From assembly GCA_907165275.2 (NCBI GenBank), contig OU015673.1:1689001-1753000 (forward strand): 64,000 bases of DNA, read 5' to 3'. This document shows, piece by piece, positions 12,501 to 21,000 of this stretch. The notes beneath the pieces were generated by a model. It saw only the letters and a program-made list of their open reading frames with translations, did not search any database and was not told the origin of the DNA. The position numbers and the translations under genes are program-made. Source of the DNA: Zygaena filipendulae (lineage: Eukaryota > Arthropoda > Insecta > Lepidoptera > Zygaenidae). Every line of letters begins with the position of its first letter. The first letter of the stretch is position 1.

Positions 12501-14946
12501 CTACTGGACTTTGGAATGCTGCATACTTCACCACAGCCGTTGATTTCACATTGGGCGAGGGACTGCGGTTCTAAAATTATCAGAAATGTGGTTGGAACTC
12601 TTCTTAAAAACTGAAGCTTATATACATATATACACTACCGACAAAAAGTTTGGAAGCACTTCTAATATGAATAATTATTAAAAGAATAATGAAAGACAAA
12701 ATATTATTGTATTAGTAGTGATTAGGTATTTAATTAAATCAGCAATCAATCTATAAAATGTCAGAATTTTTTTAATTTTTTGAACACAAATTTAATTTGT
12801 AATTGATATTCATCCATATGATTACAATTTGCCTTAATAACAGATTGGCAGATTCTAGGCATTCTCTTCAGCAACTTCATCAAGTTTTCGACGCCAATTT
12901 TTTCCAATCTTCCTGTAGGTGTTGCCACAACTCTCTAGTGCTCTGTAGCAAACGCTCTTTGGCTTTTTGATCAAATTCATCCCATAATATTTCTATAGGC
13001 GACAGGTCAGGTGACTGCGGGGGCTACACCATCAGTTCAAAAATACCATTCGACTCCTGTTCTTCTAAAAAGGCTTTGCATATTCTAGCAGAGTGTTTTG
13101 GATCATTATCTTGATGAAACACGAATGGTTCACAGATAATGCGTGTCCTTGAAGAAAAAATATGATCCTTTAGTATTTGCAAATACAGCTCCTTCCTCAC
13201 GATTTCATAATTTTTTACCAGATCCCCGACAACTGTTCCAGCAAAACACTCCAGACTAAAACATTACCACCGTCGTGTTTTACCGATGATACCAAGGAGC
13301 CTTCAGATACACATTCACGGGACCTGCGGCGGAAAAATACTCGCCCAGTGGAGTCAAAAATTTCAATTTTCAATTCATCCGTCCATAGCACAGTTCTCCA
13401 TTGTTCCAATGGTCAATGCTCATGCTGTTTAGCACATTACAGACGTTCTTTTTATGTATCGCCCGTAATAATGTTTTTTTTACTGCTACACAACCGCGTA
13501 GACCAGCTGGTGAGAGACAATTATTCACTGTAGAAATAGTCACTTTTTTGGACCTGTTTTCCACTGCGAAAGTAGTTTTTGGTCTACCGCTCCGTTTCCT
13601 ATCCGAAAAACTACCCGTTTCCGGGTGCCTCGCAAGTGTGTAATCAACTTCTTTAGGCGATATGCTAAGTTTTTTTTGAAAAATATCTTTCAAAATCCCT
13701 CCATTATTTAAAACAATAATAGCCGATCGTGTTTCAATTGGTATCTGCTTTCGTTTTCCAATTTTGAACATAAAATAATGACATTTTGATATTTCAAAAA
13801 AGTCGAAGTTAAAATACCGAAAAGATAAATTTATCTGTAAAAAAATAGTCAAACACTATTCTTAACAAAGATGATAGTTAATACTGTCTACCTACAACAA
13901 ACTACAATGCGTAAAAACTTGTTAGTTTATTAAAGAAATTTACAGCAGGTTATATTAAAAAATAAATTATTGTGATTTTGATCAATAACCATAAGATAAA
14001 ACCACAACGATTAATCAAAATACAGTAGAATAATTTAAAATAATAATATATTAAACTACAACATAGATAAAACCAGCTATTATCGATTCGCTATATCTTT
14101 AAGCAAAAATTACAAGTGCTTCCAAACTTTTCGTCGGTAGTGTATATATATCTGCTTATGCTCAAAGAAATTTCTCTTTAAAAAGTACATAGCGTCATAA
14201 GGCATACAAAAATATTAATCTGTGATCTTTAGTGTTTAAGATGTTACTGGCTTGCGCCACACTACAGAGCTTTGCTTAATGCTAAGAGCCAAGAAACTCG
14301 CCTAGTGACTAATCCTAATGAACAGACATATTGCATACTGTCACAGGTCACACTATCAACTAGCTGGGTACCTATCCAGGGATGTTGCTTGCAGAGTGGT
14401 CATATGCAATAGTATGCGATATTTCTGTTCACTAGGATCAGTCACTCGGCGAGTTTCTTGGCTCTTAGCAATAAGCAAAGGTCTTTGTAGTGTGACTTTA
14501 GCCTAAGGCCTAAGCACATACATACAATTTTTAGTTGAACAACTATTTTGTCGTTTCATAAGTTTATAGGAATGTTCTGCGATCATAGAACTTGTGTATA
14601 CTGTCAACACGACCGTCCTATAAACTTATGAAACACAAGAAAATAATTGTTCAACTAAAAATTGTATGTATGCGCTAGGCCTTACAGGCGAATTATGTTA
14701 TTGGCCAGTGAAACAGGTTCCAGCTACACGGAATGACGATTTCCAATTTTGTACACATACCTAGATACCTACCCTTTGTATTGTACTCACAATTTTATTG
14801 CTTTATGTATTCACAATTGCTTAATGTCATCAAAGATTATTTAATATACTTAGGTAAGAAATGATCACCTTTGCATTTTCCCGTTTGTTTTCATCTTCAG
14901 TTTCATTCTTTTTAGATTTTTCATCTCCTGAATCATCGTTCTCCAT
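551..14946 (-). CDS. EDRF1: EDRF1 (erythroid differentiation-related factor 1) homologue, ten 5' coding exons, 3' end outside window
   Basis: Coding exons, in transcript order: 14946-14869, 12570-12386, 11552-11444, 11214-11077, 10266-10146, 9405-8707, 5339-5164, 3286-3158, 2646-2227, 872-551. All have AG/GT borders and every junction keeps phase, giving about 792 codons; the last exon ends in phase 1, so the gene continues off the left edge. I recognise the family from segments such as STAVVKYA, NVLWTFENIHMLIGSDLPIFG, INVLTGIDYWLDNLMCNVPE and GHTYWLF (exons 2-6), and from LATLAELDYKD-type helical repeat sequence in exon 10. Exon 7 is acidic (EESSDSEEEED), and exon 9 carries a lysine-rich low-complexity stretch. 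EDRF1 is linked to erythroid and globin gene regulation in vertebrates; its role in insects is unclear. The start is the ATG at 14946, first in an exon that splices in phase 0. Exons 1-4 are AT-rich and exons 5, 6, 8 and 10 strongly GC-rich. Exon 8's donor (GTGGGC) is the weakest junction call. Confidence 0.88.
1067..1165 (+). repeat. TGACGTCA element, 5' fragment
   Basis: Only the AGTCCGTCTTGTAG...AACGGCGATA part is present, broken by the A-run and the LINE fragment. Confidence 0.6.
1193..1450 (+). pseudogene. C-terminal fragment of a LINE-like (non-LTR) reverse transcriptase
   Basis: Open frame whose residues (GNYRSRSVTLYNKINRIL then KKRVAEWLYRL) look like the C-terminal end of ORF2 in insect non-LTR elements. 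It follows a 23-bp A-run and sits between two oppositely oriented pieces of the TGACGTCA element, in EDRF1 intron 9. A short dead fragment. Confidence 0.45.
1452..1657 (-). repeat. TGACGTCA element, fragment
   Basis: Keeps both TGACGTCA sites; a long G-run (about 1488-1507) interrupts it. Confidence 0.7.
2097..2142 (-). repeat. TGACGTCA element, terminal fragment
   Basis: Last 46 bp only (AAGACGGACTAAAAAT...GTCAACATGCCCATT), 85 bp from the EDRF1 exon 9 donor. Confidence 0.6.
3320..3557. repeat. Palindromic MITE (PIF/Harbinger-like), copy 1
   Basis: About 236 bp folding almost completely on itself: CCGCCGCACTCAGAGTCG(A)C...GTCGACTCTGAGTGCGGC. Arms of about 110 bp meet at TAATTAAGTTACATCTCATT. 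In EDRF1 intron 7, 33 bp upstream of exon 8 on the transcript strand. Confidence 0.85.
3608..4150 (+). repeat. Two adjacent SINE-like elements of the same superfamily
   Basis: 3608-3812 (ATGGATGGATGG tail region, ends ACAGCTAGT) and 3818-4150 (starts ATACTAATATTATAAAGAGC, ends GTCAGCTAGT). Confidence 0.7.
4151..4615. repeat. Fold-back element in EDRF1 intron 7
   Basis: A block of about 105 bp at 4153-4260 (CTGAAAACTAGAAAGTAGTT...GCCCATGTCTA) recurs inverted at 4490-4592; ends carry ACAACGTGTTAATGAATTAA in both orientations. Related pieces lie at 4918-5015 and 45060-45425. Confidence 0.7.
5079..5158 (+). repeat. Minisatellite GTAGTGGGCGTATAGTGGGC
   Basis: About seven 11-bp units directly beside the donor of EDRF1 exon 7. 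Confidence 0.9.
5448..7553 (-). CDS. Unnamed nested four-exon gene; 105-aa basic protein with KEN box and nuclear signal
   Basis: Too fragmented to appear as long ORFs. Exons: 7553-7474, 7245-7180, 6890-6801, 5529-5448; 318 nt including the TAA stop, so 105 aa. Every junction is strong: donors AA/GTAAGT, C/GTGAGT and AA/GTGAGT, acceptors ending TTTTCAG, TTTTTAG and TACACAG, with phases 2, 2 and 2 all matching. The start ATG has G at -3 and +4. The protein is hydrophilic: an N-terminal run of five lysines followed by a heptad-like stretch (TELENRNAKNMNKILKNRQ), a KEN box (NKENVPEV), an SV40-type nuclear signal (PKKRKL), a second DENVP, and a basic tail GRVGRKKARAPKV ending in GEPLNMQ. It lies wholly in EDRF1 intron 6 on the same strand; its stop is 108 bp before EDRF1 exon 7. 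The KEN box suggests an APC/C-regulated nuclear or cell-cycle protein (inference). The tail loosely recalls the C-terminal basic motif of shugoshin; that resemblance is weak. I do not recognise the family. Confidence 0.68.
7022..7085 (-). repeat. tRNA-like B-box remnant in the nested gene's intron 2
   Basis: Minus strand GCGGGTTCGAATCTCTGCC followed by T-rich sequence; no matching 5' half, so a SINE remnant rather than a tRNA gene. Confidence 0.35.
7554..7690 (-). promoter_or_regulatory. Putative promoter and 5' UTR of the nested gene
   Basis: A CpG-containing, GC-richer patch (7575-7680) directly upstream of the nested gene's start codon, in otherwise AT-rich intron. No TATA box stands out. 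Position and composition are the only evidence. Confidence 0.3.
8302..8527 (+). repeat. SINE-like element, CACGTGTCACGTTGTTTGTC subfamily
   Basis: ATATATATAAATCACGTGTC...GTCCGCGATGGACTCCGAAA...GGGGGACAGCTAGT; in EDRF1 intron 6 near exon 6. Confidence 0.75.
9749..10100 (+). repeat. TGACGTCA element copy in EDRF1 intron 5
   Basis: Near full length; the first internal site has degenerated (CACGTGATGTCAC). Its end lies 46 bp from the donor of EDRF1 exon 5. Confidence 0.8.
10350..10545 (+). repeat. SINE-like element copy
   Basis: ACTTATATTATAAATGCGAAAG...CCCGGAATCCCCGCGGGAAG; truncated at the tail, followed by an ATT microsatellite. Beside EDRF1 exon 5. Confidence 0.65.
11770..11962 (+). repeat. 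SINE-like element copy in EDRF1 intron 2
   Basis: ACTAATATTATAAATGCGAAAG to GGAACACCTAGT, complete but diverged. Confidence 0.7.
12004..12165. repeat. Small MITE with GATAAGCAATA ends, copy A
   Basis: GATAAGCAATAACATGTTAA... closing with ...TTAACACACTATTGCTTATC; in EDRF1 intron 2. Confidence 0.65.
12633..14142 (-). mobile_element. Tc1-like DNA transposon, near full length but inactive
   Basis: 1510 bp between TA target duplications (12631-12632 and 14143-14144). Terminal inverted repeats begin CACTACCGACAAAAAGTTTG and close with the complement, with a few mismatches. Inside, on the minus strand, lie pieces of a Tc1 transposase: LSPAGLRGCVAVKKTLLRA, WRTVLWTDELKIEIF (first catalytic D), then QDNDPKHSA (second D), PPQSPDLSPIEILWDEFD (E region). 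The pieces are in different frames and there is a stop in place of Trp just before PPQSPDLS, so the gene is dead. It lies in EDRF1 intron 1. Confidence 0.88.
14248..14505. repeat. Fold-back MITE in EDRF1 intron 1
   Basis: Two arms of about 85-95 bp (14255-14335 and 14395-14500) are inverted copies: CAGAGCTTTGCTTAATGCTA... against TAGCAATAAGCAAAG..., ending in CCACACTACA / TGTAGTGTG. Confidence 0.7.
14505..14695. repeat. Second fold-back repeat next to the first
   Basis: Arms around 14511-14573 and 14618-14688 pair (ACATACATACAATTTTTAGT / ACTAAAAATTGTATGTATG; CATAAGTTTATAGGA / TCCTATAAACTTATG). It lies directly beside the previous fold-back element. Confidence 0.7.
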
Positions 14947-15856
14947 CGTTTCTAAGGTTTACTGTTTATTAGTAGTAACTCCAAGTTATATTCGTTTCTT
15001 AATTCATCGCTCAGGTTAACTAGACATATGTGAAAAGTGAAAAACCGAGCTAGTAAACGTCTTTAAAACGTAGTGATTACCTTCTCTCTGTTATACGGTA
15101 GAATCTCTAATTAGTTTGTGACTCAGAAGAATAACTAAAGCATGTTCCTCAGATTAACTAGACATGCATGTGACGTCTTTTTAGTTTTTACATGCTTTTT
15201 ACCTTCTTTTACCTCAGAACTCAGAAGATCAGAAGAATAACTAGCACTTTTTCACAGACGAATAAGAGAACATTGCACTTTTTAGTTTTTACCAGACAGA
15301 AGGTAGTTTTTTGTTATGGCATCGCGCGGTTTGCGCATAGCTTTTTACCAGAGAGAAGGTAATCTTTTTTTTTGTTATGATACGATGATAAACATGAAAA
15401 GGATGCGGATTCGGAATTTTGGATAGGATCAGAGACTGTAGGTTATTTTGGTTTACATAGGTCGTAGACGGAGAATGATTCTCCATCTACGACATAGGTA
15501 ATCATAAATATTATTATATATACAGATGGATTATATCTTAATGTCGTTGGAAATCAGGAAAGATACGTAGACGGAGCGGAGAATCCGTCCACGAGGAAAA
15601 GAAATATCGAGGGAAAGGAGATAGGAAAACGACCGGTCGTAAAGTGGGCAAGAAAAAAAAAAAAAATAACATTGTCATTGGCGTTTCGCCATAATTATTG
15701 AAGAAGTGGATGAAGAAACATTGTCATTGGCAATTATTAAAGAAGAAGAAGAAGACTAGTATAGTATTTTATTATTATCTGTGGTTGTTGCAGTTACAGG
15801 TGGCTGTCATGTGGTCTGTCACTGTCAGCCCATCAGTTCAAAGGACGAGAGCACTC
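14947..15856. promoter_or_regulatory. EDRF1 5' flank: repeated-motif promoter region, left half
   Basis: Holds the 22-bp block CGTAGTGATTACCTTCTCTC(TG) at 15069-15090, its 16-bp reverse complement at 15349-15364, and repeated CTCAG(G/A)TTAACTAGACAT blocks at about 15011 and 15148. Otherwise no gene. Location upstream of the EDRF1 start suggests promoter function; this is inference. Confidence 0.35.
15640..15760 (+). repeat. Direct repeat AACATTGTCATTGGC
   Basis: AACATTGTCATTGGC at 15668 and 15717, with AATTATT(G/A)AAGAAG after each; possibly slippage. No gene. Confidence 0.4.
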
Positions 15857-17729
15857 TAGGGATGTCACTTAGTGAAAAAAAAAGCGATTTTTAATAATCG
15901 ATTTTTCTCGGTTCAATAATAATCGATATTGGGAAAATCGATTTAATTTGGAAAAAATACTCTATTTTTATAGAAAAATCGATTTTTCTATTATTCATTT
16001 ATTTGTTTAGGAAAACAAACAGCTAATAAAAATCTGCATACTATTCTTTAATATAATAAAACTAAGTGCTAAAATTAACAATTTATCAGAATAAAATAAG
16101 AATAATGAAAAAATAATAATTAAACAAAAAACTTAATCTTACTTTAAAAACACAAACATGCGCTACAGCAAGCAGGCAGACGCGAGGGGGCTTGACATCA
16201 AATTCGAATCGATCAGTAGGTAGCACATACTATTATAACGTCCATTTTTATATTACATTCACATTATTTTTCGTTTTTCAACGAAGTGCATTTTAGTGTT
16301 GTTTTGTTTAAACTTGGTCTATTTCTCGTTTTTAAGTGGGCCGGTTTGTAATGTCAATAGTACTTGCATGTAATTTATAATAAGAAATCGTGTCAATATT
16401 TTAAAAATAGAGCTGTAGAAAAGCATTATCGTGAAAGATTTACTAAAAAAATTATCAATAGTTTCCAAAATATTCAACTTTCAATTTTATGAAACGGAAC
16501 ATTGCAACGAAACATCAAGCACAGCCACGCTTAACATATAACGTCACTTATTTTTTAAAGAAACATTTACGTTAAGTGCGTACAGTCAACACATACTTTC
16601 CTTTTTCTGAAGTTTTTTACTTTAAATGGATCGGTAAGATGCTTTTCGATTCTTTACTGGAACTTTTGGAAGTATCTCGACACAGTTTAACCTTAATTTC
16701 ACTTTTGGATATTGAAGATATCTGTCTGTCAGCGTCACATGACCCTGTCAATATGACAGTGACATTTCTATCACAGATTAATAAGGCGTAATTTTTAACT
16801 AGTGACTTCATTCCGCGTTTCGGCGGTAAAGTCACAAGTAGGAACTTTTAAACACTCTATTTAAATACATTATGCATATATTTTTTCTTTTTCTTGCTTG
16901 GTTGAAGTAGGTCATAATATAATATTATCATTCAAATATACTGTAAACCCTATTGCTCACCATCTTTTACGTAATATATCTTTTCCCGTCTGAGGGGTGT
17001 TAATTGTGAAGGAGTACTCTTGTTACTTCCTCATCTTCTCCAGTTCACCGTATGTATTATAACAAGCACAAATTACTTTGCATCCATATCAAAGTGATGT
17101 AATAGCAACCCATGAAATAATTATTATTGAGTTATGCTGACGGCTATCTGTTATCTTAAACCATCAGTTCCATTTCACCAAATGATGCTTTCCAAAAGCA
17201 AATGAATAGAATAGAGGTTTATTTTGGTACCAAAATTAAACACAAACTTAAATAATTTTAAAATAGATAAAGTACTAAAATGGCCGCGACTCAGCATATG
17301 CTGTGGAACTAGTTCCATGACGCTGATTTTCAGTGGCGACCATGAACGATTTACTATAAAAAATACTTAATTTGCAATATATAATATAATATTATTGTCT
17401 ATAATATTTGAAGAGTTGCTTCGATTTCTGCAAGATCACGTCATCAGATCCTGCCTTTGATGACAATGGTACCTCTAGTAGGTATACCCGTAAACAAAAA
17501 AGAATTTACTATATCTTTTGGGGCATTATAGTATACTTAGTTGAATTTGAATTTTCCGAATCGGTCCAGCCGTCTTCGAGTAGTCGTTGAACATGTATAA
17601 AAGAAAATACAAACAGCTCATCGTAGAACCTGAAAAAAGATTACGGATGTGACAAAGTGAGAAAAAAATTGATTAATTAAAAATCGATTATTGAAAATTA
17701 AAAAAATCGATTACTTTTTCACATCCCTA
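15857..17729. mobile_element. hAT-type non-autonomous element between EDRF1 and POLR1B
   Basis: 1873 bp bounded by inverted TAGGGATGT(C/G)AC...(GT)CACATCCCTA ends and flanked by an 8-bp duplication with one mismatch: GAGCACTC at 15849-15856 and GAGCACGC at 17730-17737. Eight-bp duplications and TAGGG ends are typical of hAT. Both subterminal parts are rich in AATCGATT motifs. No transposase frame is intact; the inside includes a SINE-like piece (17200-17390) and a segment (16170-16330) that recurs at 63.65-63.81 kb. Confidence 0.75.
17200..17395 (-). repeat. SINE-like piece within the hAT element
   Basis: TTTATTTTGGTACCAAAAT...GATTTTCAGTGGCGACC; an opposite-strand relative lies at 47510-47700 and a diverged one at 49557-49720. 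Confidence 0.55.
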
Positions 17730-17737
17730 GAGCACGC

Positions 17738-18097
17738 GCGTCGCACGACAGACGCTGTGGTCAGACTTCAGACGTCAGTTTCAACTTTCAGCTGATCTTA
17801 TGTCTAGTTAATTTGCTCAGTGCTGAGATCTTTTCAGCGTAGTGATTACCTTCTCTCTGATCATTTCAAAAGACCGCTTAGTACACAGTATGTACCACTC
17901 GAGAAGGTAAAATAAAATTAATGCAGTACTTATTGCGTACAAACTTTAAATCCACAACTAAGTTTCGTTAAATAATTGTATAATTTGTGAGTGTTATCAT
18001 TACTTTAATTCATCAAGTTCTGATTGTATATAAGCACGTGTAATCACGTGTTATTTTTGTTATTGTTAGCGTGAAATTCTGTAAAATTGTGTAAAAT
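17738..18097 (+). promoter_or_regulatory. POLR1B promoter and 5' UTR region
   Basis: Contains the second exact copy of the 22-bp block (17839-17860) also found upstream of EDRF1, preceded by TATGTCTAGTTAA, the inverse of a block near 15015. The start codon has A at -3. No clear TATA box. Confidence 0.35.
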
Positions 18098-21000
18098 ATG
18101 TCGAAGGAAATTGATCCCAAGAAAAATCTACCTTCCATGAAGTATGCAAAAAGTCTTAACTTCAGAAATCCTCCGAAAACATTTAACCCGGTAAGTGACC
18201 TCAACAAAATTTGTCTTCACAGTAGAAAGCCATGTTCACAATGCGTACACGGCTTTTTGTAAAATAACGATATAATCTAACTGTCAGTTTTATTTTGTCT
18301 AGAATCTGGAACGTCTTGGTGCACCACACACGGAGTCATTCAATTATATGCTCAAAGATGGACTCAAAGCAGCTATCGAAAATTTATTACCAGTCGAATT
18401 TTGTATGCCAAATGGTAAAAAAGTGAAAATCACAATAGATGACGCTGCCTTTGGTAAGCCTAGTGTACCATCAGAAGTGATTGGTGTAAGAAACCAGAGA
18501 GTTCTGCCGACGGAGTGTAGACAACGGGCAGCAACATACAAAGGGGACTTCAAGATAAGAATGACCGTCATAATTGATGGAAAGTCTTTCACTATAGATA
18601 GGTCTGTAGGCAACCTTCCTATCATGGTTAAGGTAAGATTTGTCTCTTTATTAATTTAATATTAGTACCTAACATTTCCCTACACAAAGATCTATTTGAT
18701 CTTCTTTCTATTTTAACTGCTAATGTCTCTGTATCTGTACGGTAGTTTATTGCTGGGTACGGCTCATTGTTCTCACATACTTAATTGCAAGTTGAGTTAC
18801 CACTAATTATATAAAATATATAAAAATATGTAAATAGATATATCTATATTGTAACTTTAAACTGACAGTGTGCTGCTGAAGAGTTTGTTGCGCAGCTTCT
18901 CTTCAGCCATAGTACTAGGAAGCTGTGAAGGGTGGATATTTTATGGGTGCTGTCATAATAACTGTAATAGGCTATTTGACTAATTTTTTTTTAGTCCGTC
19001 TTGTAGTTTAATAAAAAATATTGGACACGTATTTTTTCTTTTTTTACGTAATCAAAAAATAACAGCGATACATTGAGTTGAAATTTCGCATGACATCACT
19101 AACTAGTGCAGTTTGTAAGGCGGCTTGTAGCGGTAAATGACGTCACGAGCCCCCACCCTAAACTTTAATGCACTATAACTCTGTGTATTTTCATTTATTT
19201 GAAAAATATAAAAAATACATGCTTAATGATTTTTAATTTTCTAAAAGACGGACTAATTATAATTTTGATTTTCAAAAGTTGTCAACATCCCTATTATATT
19301 GACATCAGAAAGAACTTTGAATAGTTTCTACTGTGTTTATTTTGATTCCACAACAAGCTTATAGGACCCGGGCTAGTTATCATATATACATATTACATAC
19401 TTAAGGATTTGATAGTTACCCTTTAGAATAGATAGAGCCTCAAAACAAGCAATGAAGGAGACTACAAACTCTGTCAATATACTTTTATTAAAAAAAGATT
19501 TAATTTTTATTTGTATTTTTCTCAGTCTGACCTTTGCCACTTGGCTGGCAAATCACCCGAGGAGCTGGTGGAACTCAACGAGCATGCTGACGAATGGGGT
19601 GGATACTTTATCATCAAGGTAATAAAATAAAGTATCGAGTATTCATTATAAAAAAGGAGAGCTCTAATAAAAGTGTTGCAGTCTATAGCACCATATACTA
19701 TAATTTTATATCATACAAAGAAAGAGGATTGTTCCTAGGTTATAGAACTAGATATGGCTAGTTGCACTGCATTCAAAAGTCTGTTAACAAATAGGAAAAA
19801 GATTTGTAAATAACTTAATTATTCTTAGGGTCACGAGAGACTGGCACGTATGTTGGTGGTGACGAGAAGAAACTTTCCTGTGGCTATCCAACGGTCCGGA
19901 TGGAAAATGAGAGGCAACCACTTCACAGACTACGGCATCCTGACTAGATGTGTCGCGCGAGACCAAACTAGCACTGTGAGTACTGACATTTTATTAAAAG
20001 TTATTCATTAATGTATTTACTAGCTGTTCCTCGCGGTTTCACCCGCGCTAGTTTCGGAGCTCCCACACCCATTCCGAGATAAAACTAGGTACTTGCTACT
20101 GTATATTTTTTTCTGTACCTACCCTTGACAACCTCAATTTAGTTCAGTGAAATTCTAGCTTTATCAATATAGTAAATAAGCAAGAAATTCTTTTTAATAA
20201 ATCAGGTCTTGCATTTCTCTAAATCATAGTTTATTAATTAAAATCGGAACATGCACTTCTGTGAATTTTATCCTATTTACCGTACACGAAATTTGCTGTA
20301 ATCGTGTTTTGGCTTTGATTAAAATCTCATTTATACACTAAACTTACTTAATTTTTCCGATAGTGAAATGCCTAATCTTTGTCTTTAAAATTACTTATGA
20401 GAATATCCTTTCTAAATTCACTGTCTAACCGCCGCACTCAGAGTCGACTTTAATGATTACTTGTTAAGTATAGATTTTTAAAACAAAACTGCTGCAATCA
20501 GACAAGTTTTATAAATTAATGTTAATTGGCATTTAATAAGATGTAACTTAATTAGTTAAATGCCAATTAACATTAATTTATAAAACTTGTCTGATTGCAG
20601 CAGTTTTGTTTTAAAAATCTATACTTAACTAAGTAATCATTAAAGTCGACTCTGAGTGCGGCGGTAATACTGTCTTTATTTTTAGTTTTTTTCGACATAA
20701 CCTGTTAAATGTGTTTTTAACGAAGCACAAATAAACGCATTTCCCTCACTTGAATTTCTACAATCTCCCATGGTAAAGTGTGAAACGTCGTCTGTCTGTC
20801 CGTAGAACAACGTGCTACACTTCCTGCAGAACGGCACATGCAAAGTGATGTTTTCGTACCGCAAGACCATGTACTTTGCTCCGCTGATGCTGATCATCAA
20901 GAGTCTCACCGACTCAACAGACGCGCACATATACAAGTTACTCGTGCACGGCAAAGCTGGCGACCATTACTACATGAAGTGAGTGGTTATTTTGACCCGT

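Noticed and set aside
13215..13852. Functional Tc1 transposase gene
   Set aside because: The parts are in different frames and a stop replaces Trp before PPQSPDLS.
18344..18625. 93-aa minus-strand frame
   Set aside because: Antisense of POLR1B exon 2.
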